In this document: one piece after another, positions 38,820-47,212 of the stretch
Layout of the letters: the number at the start of each line of letters is the position of its first letter
Position numbering within the stretch: position 1 is the stretch's first letter
Source: Anaerobiospirillum sp. NML120449
GTDB taxonomy: Bacteria > Pseudomonadota > Gammaproteobacteria > Enterobacterales > Succinivibrionaceae
Direction of reading: 5' to 3'
DNA: 64,000 nt
Assembly: GCF_023051105.1 (NCBI RefSeq)
Contig: NZ_JALKIL010000014.1
Location: 34,710 to 98,709, forward strand
Program-made: the position numbers and the translations under genes
Notes under the pieces: model-generated
Databases searched by the model: none
What the model was told of the DNA's origin: nothing
The model's input: the letters and a program-made list of their open reading frames with translations, nothing else

Positions 38820-40562
38820 TTAGTCGAGCAACTGTACATTGAGACTGTGTGGAGCCTGGTTGATAACCATTGCTTTGAGTGCCTTGCGGTCAGTCTTGCC
38901 ATTGGCATTAAGCGGGAAGCCGTCCACAGCAATGATGTAATCCGGACGCATGTAAATGCTCATGGAGTTCTTGACCTCACTGCGCAGGTGACTGAGTTCA
39001 TGCTCGTCAGCACCGGCAATGGCAACTACCAGTACCGCTTCGCTGAAGCCGTCATTTTCAATACTGCATTTCATTGCCACGGACTGCAGTGAGGTCAGAT
39101 GACTGAATTCCTCTTCAACCTCGTACATTGAAATGCGAAATCCCTTGATCTTGGCCATATCGCCGCTGCGACCCAGGTAATGGTGACTGGTAAAGCTCTC
39201 ACCTGCAGCGCACATTGCTGTGTTCTCAAGGGCATTATGGGTAAATGCAGTTACCTGATCGCCTGTATGGAACCAGCGCATGCCGTCACTCTCGGAAAAT
39301 GCCTCTGCAGTACGCTGCTCATTTCTGAAGTATCCGGCTGTTACCTGAGGACCACCAATGAGAAGTTCACCTGTTGTACCTTCAGGTACCTCCCGACCAC
39401 TTTCATCCACAACTTTGAGAGTAACAGTGTCAAAGCTGTGGCCCAGAGGCACAATGCTGTTGTCATGCTCATGACGGCTTATTTCCGCTGCGCTTACCTC
39501 ATGCACACATACAATGACCGCAGCCTCAGTAGGGCCAAAGGCATTGAAAATGCGACATTGAGGGAAAGCCTGATGCCAGGCCGATACCTGACGGTACCAG
39601 AGGGCCTCACCGGCGAAAATGGCAATACGAACTGTTGGAGTCTTGACCCTTGAGAGCATGCCAGTACGTTCCATGTACTGAATCATGGAAGGGGTATTGT
39701 GAACAACTGTAATGCCATACTTTTCAAAGTAGCGCACTGGCACCATGATATCTGTCTTGGAAGGACACACTACCGAGGCTCTGCTGCACAGCGCGCAGAC
39801 CACATCCTGAAGACTGATATCAAAGGTCAGCTCAGCAAAGTGGCTGAATACATCACTTTCCCTGAAGTCGTAAAAGTCCATTGTGGAAGCGAAATAGGCT
39901 TCGTAATTAGACCTGAGGACCATTACACCCTTGGGCTGACCAGTGGTGCCGGAGGTATACAGTATGTGCATGACCTCAGAGCCATCACATTCATATGGTC
40001 TGAAGCTCTCAACATTAAAATTCTGCGGATCAGCTGCTATGACTTTAAGACTGGCAAGGAATGCAGCTGCTCTGGCCTTTACAGCGTCGTCCAGACCTTC
40101 ATTCTCAATGACCTGATCCACCCTGGACTTAATCATCTGCATACCGGCAGGTGACACGAGGAAAGTAATGCGCTCTATCTGCAGATCACTGAGATGATTG
40201 ATGATAAGGTCACAGGCATAGTCGCAGCCGTGACTGTCGATATACAGGTGGGAGCACTGGCAGTGGTCGATGATGAAAGCGTTCTTAGGCTCAGGGTGTA
40301 CGGAGCTTATTGGCACATAGCAGGTGCTGCTTAATATGGATGCCAGGATAATGAAGTAGGTTTCAGGAGCACGGCTGGTCATAATGGCCAGTCTTTGTGG
40401 CTTAAAGCTGCTTAAATCACTGGCGGCTGCATAGACATGGCTGCGCAGCTGGTCGTAACTGAACTGCTCATCATTGGCAATAAGAGCTGTCCTGGCACCG
40501 CCATCATTCAGGGCAAGAAAAAGCCTTTGATTGAGGCTGAGATGTTCAGCAGCTGAGGACAT
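38820..40562 (-). CDS. Stand-alone AMP-forming adenylation enzyme 2
   Basis: 580 residues from ATG 40562 (GGAG seven bases upstream). ANL motifs: YTSGTTGQPKGVMVLRSN (A3), HFAELTFDISLQDVV (A4), NAFGPTEAAVIV (A5), RWFHTGDQV (A7), YLGRSGDMAKIKGFRI (A8) and NANGKTDRKALK (A10). It is the shortest of the six because it lacks the Ala/Ser-rich linker before A3, and it is the most diverged of the intact copies with enzyme 6. It lies directly downstream of the AAC(3)-type gene at 41170 on the same strand (0.6 kb apart), forming half of the first repeated unit. It probably loads the carrier encoded at 42874; that pairing is inference from position. Confidence 0.9.
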   Translation of the reverse strand: MSSAAEHLSLNQRLFLALNDGGARTALIANDEQFSYDQLRSHVYAAASDLSSFKPQRLAIMTSRAPETYFIILASILSSTCYVPISSVHPEPKNAFIIDHCQCSHLYIDSHGCDYACDLIINHLSDLQIERITFLVSPAGMQMIKSRVDQVIENEGLDDAVKARAAAFLASLKVIAADPQNFNVESFRPYECDGSEVMHILYTSGTTGQPKGVMVLRSNYEAYFASTMDFYDFRESDVFSHFAELTFDISLQDVVCALCSRASVVCPSKTDIMVPVRYFEKYGITVVHNTPSMIQYMERTGMLSRVKTPTVRIAIFAGEALWYRQVSAWHQAFPQCRIFNAFGPTEAAVIVCVHEVSAAEISRHEHDNSIVPLGHSFDTVTLKVVDESGREVPEGTTGELLIGGPQVTAGYFRNEQRTAEAFSESDGMRWFHTGDQVTAFTHNALENTAMCAAGESFTSHHYLGRSGDMAKIKGFRISMYEVEEEFSHLTSLQSVAMKCSIENDGFSEAVLVVAIAGADEHELSHLRSEVKNSMSIYMRPDYIIAVDGFPLNANGKTDRKALKAMVINQAPHSLNVQLLD

Positions 40563-41169
40563 GTCCGTACTCCACAGTAAATTTAACTAAAATTCCGGTG
40601 ACTGATAGCGGCGGTTCCCGCCATGGTTAAAAGAAGAGCCTGCTATACGCAGAATATCGCCCTGTAACCCCCATATCCTGCTGCAGCACCCCGTCAAACT
40701 GGTTCAGATGCAGCTGGAATGATCCCTGGTCTGCCCAATGATGTCGACACCAGTGGCTGCATGGCTTTCAAAAAGCACACCAGACAACATGGCGTAAAGG
40801 ATGGGCTGTGAGCCACGATTATACAGTGCTATCAACAGTCATGTTACAGATATCCAGGTTACCAGTGTTAATTTTAGAGATGTACAGTAAAACCGGCACC
40901 ATGGAAAAGCATTTTCGACAGTGAAACTGTATGATGAGCCGCGCAGCTGTGACTTCAAAACAATCACAAACCATGCAGGTTACCGGAATAAAAGCCCGCA
41001 CAACTTTCCGACTTAGAGGTTATAACTGCACGAACCTGCGCAGCCCCTCCCATACCAGGCTTCAGTTGCAGGGATCCACTGTGCCAGAGCTTGTCAGACA
41101 GGCTAACTGTTATACATTCAAATGAGAGTGCATTTGACTGAGTTGCACACCTTTCATGGAGCTGCTCTG
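40563..41169. other. Intergenic region, 0.6 kb
   Basis: No repeat array, terminator or gene is visible between the AAC(3)-type gene and adenylation gene 2. The last 40 bp supply the leader of the latter. Confidence 0.4.
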
Positions 41170-42306
41170 TCAGTCAGCAGCCGACCTCTTGTCACTGAGA
41201 TCAATCACCTGCCATGTGGTGATTTCCAGGTTGTCAAAGGTCCATGGACTGCTTTCCATATCAGCAATCTGCGCCTGGGTCAGAGCAGGACCGTTGCAGT
41301 ACCACAGCTCATTGGCTGCAAACTCGCGGCGCATACAGTCAAGCATGTACTTCAGAGGGCCAAGGCACAGGAATCGTCCTGCAAAGCGCGGACGCACGTT
41401 GACATCATCCTGTGGCCAGATATGAGGCCATTTACAGATAGCCAGAAAGAAGCGCCCCATGTTAACTTCGGTATTTGTGCACAGCTGACGCACAAAGTAG
41501 AAACAGCTGAAATCTGCACCATCGTGTTCCCAGCTGCCCCCGGCTCTGGTCATTACCTTACCCGTGAACTGCTTGAACATACGCTGGGAACTGCGCAGCT
41601 CATGCTCCAGATAGTGCACGAAGGTAATGTAATGAATACTGCCGAGCATCAGATAACGGGCATTACGCTCAAGCAGATATGACACTATGGACGGGGCGGA
41701 ATAACGCAAGGTGTCATTGGTTGTCCGTATTTGCCTGATATTGTAGTACTCAGACTGTGCTGGTGCAGCGGCAACATCAGCCGTAATGGCATGGCACGAA
41801 GCTGACTGTGACACCTCACACTGTTCTTGCTCGAGATCATGTCCAAGACAGTGGTAGGGAGCAAAAGGGCGGTATTTACGGCCCTCAGCCTGAGCCTTTG
41901 CATCTGCAGCAAGGCGATGCTGCTGGTGCAGACGCAGGTCATGCATGGTAACCACTACCCAGGAAAATATCGGATCTACAGTACGTACGCCTATGCCCTC
42001 ATCAATACAGTAATTGGCAATGACATTAACTGTACTGCGATCTTTCCATGGATCAAAATCCTTACCGCTGCAGAAGCTGTAAGTAAAAGCACTCATGGCC
42101 AGTACACCTGTTTCTCCAAGGATGGAGAAAAGGGCATCAAGATAAAACTGGCTCAGATGCTGACCTTTGAGATCAGGCATGCCAAATTCACCCACAGAGC
42201 TGAACATTGCTACTGTCTGGCCCTCTTTAAGGCCATTGTTGCGCAGAACTTCAATCAATTCGTCTCTGCTCCAGCGGGCAGGCTTACTTTCACTGATCTT
42301 ATGCAT
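41170..42306 (-). CDS. AAC(3)-family N-acyltransferase-like protein, copy A
   Basis: 378 residues from ATG 42306 (CCGGAGATC upstream). It fits the Antibiotic_NAT (AAC(3)) family: N-terminal ELIEVLRNNGLKEGQTVAMF, a central SAFTYSFCSGKDFDPWKDRS, GIGVRTVDPIFSWVV, and the His-x-x-Glu site in MLGSIHYITFVHYLEHEL. In drug-modifying AAC(3) enzymes the middle motif is Arg-Ser-x-His-Pro; here it is Arg-Thr-Val-Asp-Pro, the form I associate with members in polysaccharide loci. These enzymes transfer an acyl group from a thioester to an amine. In this locus the donor is likely the carrier protein encoded divergently at 42874. Antibiotic resistance is unlikely. A Cys/Ala/Ser-rich insert lies near ~165-195. 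Confidence 0.85.
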   Translation of the reverse strand: MHKISESKPARWSRDELIEVLRNNGLKEGQTVAMFSSVGEFGMPDLKGQHLSQFYLDALFSILGETGVLAMSAFTYSFCSGKDFDPWKDRSTVNVIANYCIDEGIGVRTVDPIFSWVVVTMHDLRLHQQHRLAADAKAQAEGRKYRPFAPYHCLGHDLEQEQCEVSQSASCHAITADVAAAPAQSEYYNIRQIRTTNDTLRYSAPSIVSYLLERNARYLMLGSIHYITFVHYLEHELRSSQRMFKQFTGKVMTRAGGSWEHDGADFSCFYFVRQLCTNTEVNMGRFFLAICKWPHIWPQDDVNVRPRFAGRFLCLGPLKYMLDCMRREFAANELWYCNGPALTQAQIADMESSPWTFDNLEITTWQVIDLSDKRSAAD

Positions 42307-42834
42307 ATGATCTCCGGCTCGGGCTTATATTCAATGAGGATAAAGCCCGGATAACCATGCTGTTTGTTCCTGTCTCATTCCAGGTCGTACCATGACTTTA
42401 TGTGCTGTACGAGATATTACTGTCTTTAAGGTAACACAGGCAGAACAGCGCGGGTTAAAATGACAGACCAGGAGCCAGCTGCACAATCATGGTGAATGCC
42501 TGTCTATGTAACACTTTGTCCACTGCTCTCTGGAATAAAGTCTGTTTTATGATAACCTGAATACCCCTGCATTGCCATGCGTCCACAATGTCCACTTGCC
42601 GACAGGCCAGTCCCATCAAGGCAAGCAAATTCCTGGACTAAAGATGCATCTCAGCTAAATCCACATCCTGGTGGAGGCCTTTGAGCTGTATCAACAGCTC
42701 CATCCTGAGCTCAATAAGTATGCAAGGACAACCTGTAAAGGAAAAACTGGCAGGTATGTCCGGCAAGTCTGACCGGCATATGTGTTAATTTTTGCAGACT
42801 AAAAGATTTATATTTACATATTTAAGGAGAAGTA
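42307..42834. other. Divergent intergenic region of unit A
   Basis: About 0.53 kb separates the AAC(3)-type start from the carrier gene leader and must hold promoters for both directions. The stretch before 42835 is AT-rich, but I cannot pick a convincing -35/-10 pair. Confidence 0.4.
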
Positions 42835-42870
42835 ATGCCTGGGCTCACGCTTGCCTGGCATGCTGATTAA
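42835..42870 (+). CDS. Upstream 11-codon leader peptide of the carrier gene
   Basis: An ATG at 42835 has the strong ribosome binding site AAGGAGAAGTA, far better than anything before the carrier start. It encodes MPGLTLAWHAD and stops with TAA at 42868-42870; the carrier ATG follows after three bases. The arrangement suggests translational coupling: ribosomes that end the leader restart on the carrier gene. The equivalent gene in unit B (55000) has no such leader. The peptide itself has no recognised function. Confidence 0.5.
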   Translation: MPGLTLAWHAD

Positions 42871-42873
42871 GCT

Positions 42874-43095
42874 ATGACAAAAGAAGAGTTTTATGAGCTG
42901 TTTGAGCAGATATGCGGTATTAAGGGTGATGACAACCTCAACTTCGTAGAAGAAGACAACTTCAATTCCGTTGCCTGTATCAGCATGATGTCGGAGCTTG
43001 AATCACGTGGTGCAGCCCTTGATATTATGGATATCATGGAGTGTGGCACCCTGATTGATTTCTACAACCTGGTTAAGGCTGAGATCGATGAGTAA
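42874..43095 (+). CDS. Stand-alone acyl/peptidyl carrier protein, unit A
   Basis: 73 acidic residues. It aligns with the carrier encoded at 55000 from its first residues (MTKEEFYELFEQICGIK against MTKEEFYAIFERLTGIK). The phosphopantetheine site is Ser in DNFNSVACISMMSELE (usual form Asp-Ser-Leu; here Asn-Ser-Val), and the third helix reads LDIMDIMECGTLIDFYNLV. The carrier holds an acyl or aminoacyl group as a thioester, loaded by an adenylation enzyme and discharged by an acyltransferase. The prosthetic group would come from a phosphopantetheinyl transferase elsewhere. It sits between the divergent AAC(3)-type gene and the GNAT gene of unit A, probably co-transcribed with the latter. Confidence 0.85.
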   Translation: MTKEEFYELFEQICGIKGDDNLNFVEEDNFNSVACISMMSELESRGAALDIMDIMECGTLIDFYNLVKAEIDE

Positions 43096-43556
43096 AACCT
43101 CATGGTCTGATTGAAGTTCAAGCATGCTATGGACCTGCCTGAGCCAGCCTCAGGCAGTATTCTCTTGATCTGCATGAGCCGGGCTCAGGCAGTATCCTCT
43201 GGATATGCATAAGCCGACCTCAGGCAGTATCCTCTGGATACGTATGAGCCGACCTCAGGCAGTATGCTCACATGCAAAAAGATATTTGTCAGTTTTGAAA
43301 TTTCTCAACCGACTTTCTTTGCCCGCAGGTCAGCAATGTGCGGTGTTCAGATCACCCTGCCTCTTGATAATGCCTGCCACTGCCTGAAGGACTGTACCAG
43401 TCAGTGTCCATGCTGAATACATTCATGCTTATAGATTACTGTGTTCCCAGTCCATGATAACTCAGACATCCCACTTTACTGACATCAAAACAGACCTTCT
43501 TATCATATTTCCGCTCCTGCCATCACACAGCGCTTAGGACCCAAAAGGTACATCAT
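43096..43556. other. Intergenic region with a tandem repeat
   Basis: The 35-bp array at 43140-43270 begins 45 bp after the carrier stop. The rest is ordinary non-coding DNA leading to the AAAGG site of the GNAT gene. Confidence 0.55.
43140..43270. repeat. Tandem repeat, about four copies of 35 bp
   Basis: CTCAGGCAGTAT(C/T)CTC recurs every 35 bp (CAGGCAG at 43151, 43186, 43221 and 43256), with 'GATATGCATAAGCC' between. Confidence 0.92.
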
Positions 43557-44804
43557 ATGTTCAGCAACAATATCCATATGGAATTAAGCCGCTCACCTGA
43601 TTTGAAGGTTCTCTATTCAGATCAGAAGCACCGTCTCATGCTCCATCCTGAATATGATTGCCGCTCTGCTCTCAATAAGCTAATTTATACAGTAAAGCCT
43701 CTGGCCCCAGCCGGAAAAAGCATCGGCGATCTGAGCATTGACAATGCCGCAGCATCAGACAAGTTCATGAAGGTATGGGACAGCGCGGGCAAGCTTGTAG
43801 ATGACAGCATGCTCCGACTGTCTGTACTGTTACGTATCTGTACCAGTGTCGGTTGTGAGTTACTAAAAGGCAGTGCCTGTCACGTTCCCGGTACGATGGG
43901 AAATGAGGCAGCATCTGATTCTGATGCCCAGGGCAGTGGCCGTATATACGCACTCACCCCAGTTGAAGCCCGTAAACTTCTTGGAGACTCTCTTTCATTA
44001 TGGAATGAGTCAGGCTATAAGGTTCCTGATGGAGAGGACCTGCACGGAGTCGCTTTAAGCATCTACCTTCCATCCATGCCTGCTGAACTTTTTGACCCCG
44101 CTACATGCTTTATAATGCATTATGGTACATGGCACTGTCAGGAAAGTTTATTCAACAGGTGCTTTGCCGGTGTTATGGACCAGAATGTCCACTTCGACGG
44201 TGTTACTCTGCCAGTACCAGCCAGTGACCCGGCATCAGATGCAGCCCCATCAATTACTGCGCCCCTGGCTGATACAGCCCTGTCAAGCACTGCATCTCAG
44301 GCTGATACAGCCGTCAACGACGAGCGCTCATGGTCCGACAAGATGGGAGATGCCAATTTCCTTGCCCAGTACGGGCTGGAGCCGTGTGACTTTGCGACAG
44401 AAGATGAGCTCTCTGAGATTTACTCAATAAATGATAAGGCCTTTGCCAGCCACTATCTGTATAACAACTTCAATAAAGAAGTCATAAGACAGCGCATTGA
44501 ACAGGGTATGGTACAGGTGCTTCGTGACGACGAGGGTAATATCGAGTTTGTCACTGTGTTCAAATGCCTGACAGACCGTGGCTTCATCGACTTCTTTGTA
44601 CGCAATCCATGCTCTAAAAACCGTGGACTTGCCATGCAGATGACCGCTAAAAACATTGCTTTTGGCCGCATGAGGGGCTGGAATCGCATCACTCTATGTC
44701 ATCTGACCAGAACCGGCGCACTCAAAAGAATATATACCAGTGTAGGATATCAGCCTGATCAGCCTTTCAACTGCATCATTTCCCACAATGGCCCGGCAAT
44801 ATAA
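43557..44804 (+). CDS. GNAT-domain acyltransferase-like protein, unit A
   Basis: 415 residues from ATG 43557 (AAAGG upstream). The C-terminal ~130 residues have a GNAT fold: YSINDKAFASHYLYNN, IEFVTVFKCLTDRGFIDFFV, then the acyl-donor loop NPCSKNRGLAMQMTAK and the final RIYTSVGYQPDQPFNCI. The N-terminal ~280 residues match the two other proteins of this type (55323, 57852): LKVLYSDQKHRLMLHPEY, SALNKLIYTVK and DPATCFIMHYGTWH. This domain has no name I know. An Ala/Ser/Thr-rich insert (~220-260) is unique to this copy. GNAT enzymes transfer acyl groups from CoA or a carrier to amines; with the carrier gene next door, a carrier-bound donor is plausible. Confidence 0.8.
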   Translation: MFSNNIHMELSRSPDLKVLYSDQKHRLMLHPEYDCRSALNKLIYTVKPLAPAGKSIGDLSIDNAAASDKFMKVWDSAGKLVDDSMLRLSVLLRICTSVGCELLKGSACHVPGTMGNEAASDSDAQGSGRIYALTPVEARKLLGDSLSLWNESGYKVPDGEDLHGVALSIYLPSMPAELFDPATCFIMHYGTWHCQESLFNRCFAGVMDQNVHFDGVTLPVPASDPASDAAPSITAPLADTALSSTASQADTAVNDERSWSDKMGDANFLAQYGLEPCDFATEDELSEIYSINDKAFASHYLYNNFNKEVIRQRIEQGMVQVLRDDEGNIEFVTVFKCLTDRGFIDFFVRNPCSKNRGLAMQMTAKNIAFGRMRGWNRITLCHLTRTGALKRIYTSVGYQPDQPFNCIISHNGPAI

Positions 44805-45154
44805 CCACCTTGATCTGCTCCGCCAGCCTGTCCTATACCATTAGAGCCCGAGCCTGGCAGCAGACAGCGGCTGCACAGCCTGAGTATTCGCAAGGTGGCG
44901 GTGCCATACGGTTTCGGACCCCATGTTCCTGCTCAAAACCCAGGTGTTCCTGGGCTGCATGACAAATTCAAAAGGCTGAAATGACGAACAGGCCCTGGCT
45001 TGATGCCGGGGCCTGTTCGTATGTACCGCCAATACGGTCAGCTGACCGCAGCGCCTGCGGGGCCTTATGGGCTCTGCTCCGGTCCATTGACCGATGCGCC
45101 TGTGGGACCTTATGGGCTCTGCACCGGTCAGCTGACCGCAGCGCCTGTGGGGCC
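44805..45154. other. Intergenic region with a tandem repeat
   Basis: Convergent gap between the unit A GNAT gene and adenylation gene 3. The 45-bp array at 45036-45165 fills its second half; no clear terminator is seen. Confidence 0.5.
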
Positions 45155-45165
45155 TTATGGATGGA
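45036..45165. repeat. Tandem repeat, about three copies of 45 bp
   Basis: GGTCAGCTGACCG (45036), GGTCCATTGACCG (45081) and GGTCAGCTGACCG (45126) open each unit; GGTCAGCTGACC is a perfect palindrome. The array slightly overlaps the 3' end of adenylation gene 3. Confidence 0.9.
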
Positions 45166-46948
45166 GCTTAAGTCCGAAAATCTCAGGAGCTTTCTCCAGA
45201 ATGATTTCCTTAATCGCTCTGCGGTCGACCTTGCCACTGGTGTTCAGAGGAAAAGCAGGCAGGAAGGTCATATAACGAGGCCACATATACCCCGGAAGTA
45301 CCTGTGGCATTTGCTTTTTGACTGATTCGACAAGACTGCTGTCTGCACCTTCAATAACTGCTACTATTACCGGATGATCGACACCGTCGAAAGGTTCACA
45401 GCACTTTATCGCTCTTATCTGATGATCGGTTATGAAGCTGATCTTCTCCTCGACCTCAAGCAGTGAAATCCTGAAGCTGCTAACCTTGACTGTATCATCA
45501 TTGCGCCCCAGATAGTGATAGCAGACAATTCTTTTTCCTGCCTTTCCATGATAGCAGTCATGTTCGAGCAACCTTACAGATGATTTGACAAGGTCTCCTG
45601 TGCGATACCAGTGGCGGCCATCGAGCTCAATAAAGGCCTGCCTGCCATTTTTCTGCCCTTGCCAGTAACCAGGTGATACCTGATCGCCTGATATAAGCAG
45701 CTCACCTTGCTGACCTGCCGCAACCTCATCAAGATTTTCATCAACGATCCTGAACTCAATGCCAGGCAGACATGGTCCCATAGGCACATCGGCATAATAA
45801 TCAAGACCCTGCTCTATTTCATCGGGCAGAGCCTCATAAGCTGTTACATGCACAGTACCTTCTGTAGGGCCATAGGCATTAACAATACGGGCATCAGGAA
45901 AGACCTTATGAAACTGTCTTGCCTGTGAGTACCACAGAGGCTCGCCAGCAAACACCGCCAGACGCAGACAATTTACTTTGACCCTGTCGATAATGCGCAG
46001 GCGCTTGAGGTATGCAATAAGTGGAGGGGTAGCCTGAGTTACAGTAATGCCGTTATCGGCGATATATTTATGAGGCACGGTTCTGTCGCGCTGCGACGGG
46101 CATACCAGTGTTCCGCCGCAGATAATTGCGCAAAGAGGGTCTGCAAGGCTGGTATCAAAGGTAATTTCCGCATAATGACTGAACACGTCATCACTGGTGA
46201 ACTCGAAGAGATTCAGCAGCTTGTCAAGGTAGGCAGCATAATTGCCATGGGTAATCATGACTCCCTTGGGATTACCTGTTGTGCCCGAGGTGTATATGAC
46301 ATGCAGCAGGTCATCAGAGTCCACGGTGCCCACCAGTGCAGCAGCACCGCCTTCATCATCACCCAGATCCTTGAGCTCAAGCAGCTTCAGGCGCGATTTG
46401 AACAGAACTGCCCGTCTATTAAAATCATCATCAGCTCCAGTATCCCTGCCATCCGGAAAAGACTGAGTTTGGCGGCTGGCAGTATTGCGTGCTCTGTTAT
46501 CAAGTTCACTCTCTATCAGTGCAGCCGTTTCTGGCAGGACAAGAAAGGTTATATCTGACAGCTGCACATCAGTCATATGCTCCAGGGCAGCGTCTGTTAC
46601 TGAAAGGGCGCTTACACTGTCCATTAAGACATGGGTGCACTGAGCATGGGTAATGATAAAGGCAATACGGGATGCAGGATGAATTGGGGTAAGAGGTACG
46701 CACTCGGTGGCGGTCATCAAGGCTGCGTACAGACACTGGTAGGTCTCAAAAGACTCACGGGCAATGATACCAAGACGGCCAGCCTTGATATCTACAAGAG
46801 CTGCAGCCAGACTGAAAACACCGTTCTTAAGGTCTTTATAAGTATATCTGTTACCGTTTACTACCAGAGCAACTTTATTGCTCTCACCGTTCAACAGGCC
46901 ATTATAAATTCGTTCAGGAATGCTTTTTCCTGATGCTATGGCTCCCAA
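45155..46948 (-). CDS. Stand-alone AMP-forming adenylation enzyme 3
   Basis: 597 residues. I place the start at a TTG (46948) preceded by AAGGAG at 6 nt, matching the N-termini of the neighbouring paralogues (IASGKSIPERIYNGLLNG). The frame stays open to 47152, but that part is repetitive and Cys/Ala-rich. ANL motifs: YTSGTTGNPKGVMITHGN (A3), YAEITFDTSLADPL (A4), NAYGPTEGTVHV (A5), RHWYRTGDLV (A7), YLGRNDDTVKVSSFRI (A8) and NTSGKVDRRAIK (A10). A4 reads Thr-Ser-Leu-Ala where the others read (Ile/Met)-Ser-Leu-Gln, which may reflect a different pocket. It is first in a run of four adenylation genes on the minus strand. Confidence 0.88.
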   Translation of the reverse strand: MGAIASGKSIPERIYNGLLNGESNKVALVVNGNRYTYKDLKNGVFSLAAALVDIKAGRLGIIARESFETYQCLYAALMTATECVPLTPIHPASRIAFIITHAQCTHVLMDSVSALSVTDAALEHMTDVQLSDITFLVLPETAALIESELDNRARNTASRQTQSFPDGRDTGADDDFNRRAVLFKSRLKLLELKDLGDDEGGAAALVGTVDSDDLLHVIYTSGTTGNPKGVMITHGNYAAYLDKLLNLFEFTSDDVFSHYAEITFDTSLADPLCAIICGGTLVCPSQRDRTVPHKYIADNGITVTQATPPLIAYLKRLRIIDRVKVNCLRLAVFAGEPLWYSQARQFHKVFPDARIVNAYGPTEGTVHVTAYEALPDEIEQGLDYYADVPMGPCLPGIEFRIVDENLDEVAAGQQGELLISGDQVSPGYWQGQKNGRQAFIELDGRHWYRTGDLVKSSVRLLEHDCYHGKAGKRIVCYHYLGRNDDTVKVSSFRISLLEVEEKISFITDHQIRAIKCCEPFDGVDHPVIVAVIEGADSSLVESVKKQMPQVLPGYMWPRYMTFLPAFPLNTSGKVDRRAIKEIILEKAPEIFGLKLHP

Positions 46949-47212
46949 AATAAGCTCCTTGATATTTTGTAAAGTGTTTAGTCGCACAATCATTGACGCA
47001 GGCATATCCACTGCTACTGCAGGCACATATGCAGTACAGGTACATGCAAAACATCTTGCACAATTGCTGATACAGTTTCTGATACAGGTGCTGATGCTGC
47101 TGCAGGTGCAGCAGGTGCAGGGAAGTATACGGTGATGTTCTGGCCACTGCATGCATGCATGGGAAACAAGGCGCTCTGAAGCTATATGTTAAAGGTGCTT
47201 TTGACGAACCCG

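Noticed and set aside
41170..42306. Aminoglycoside resistance gene
   Set aside because: The fold is AAC(3)-type, but the Arg-Ser-x-His-Pro motif is altered and the gene is embedded in a biosynthetic unit with a carrier protein, as is its paralogue at 53694.
46949..47152. N-terminal extension of adenylation enzyme 3
   Set aside because: Repetitive Cys/Ala-rich sequence with no homology to the paralogues; a TTG with AAGGAG at 46948 gives an N-terminus that matches them.
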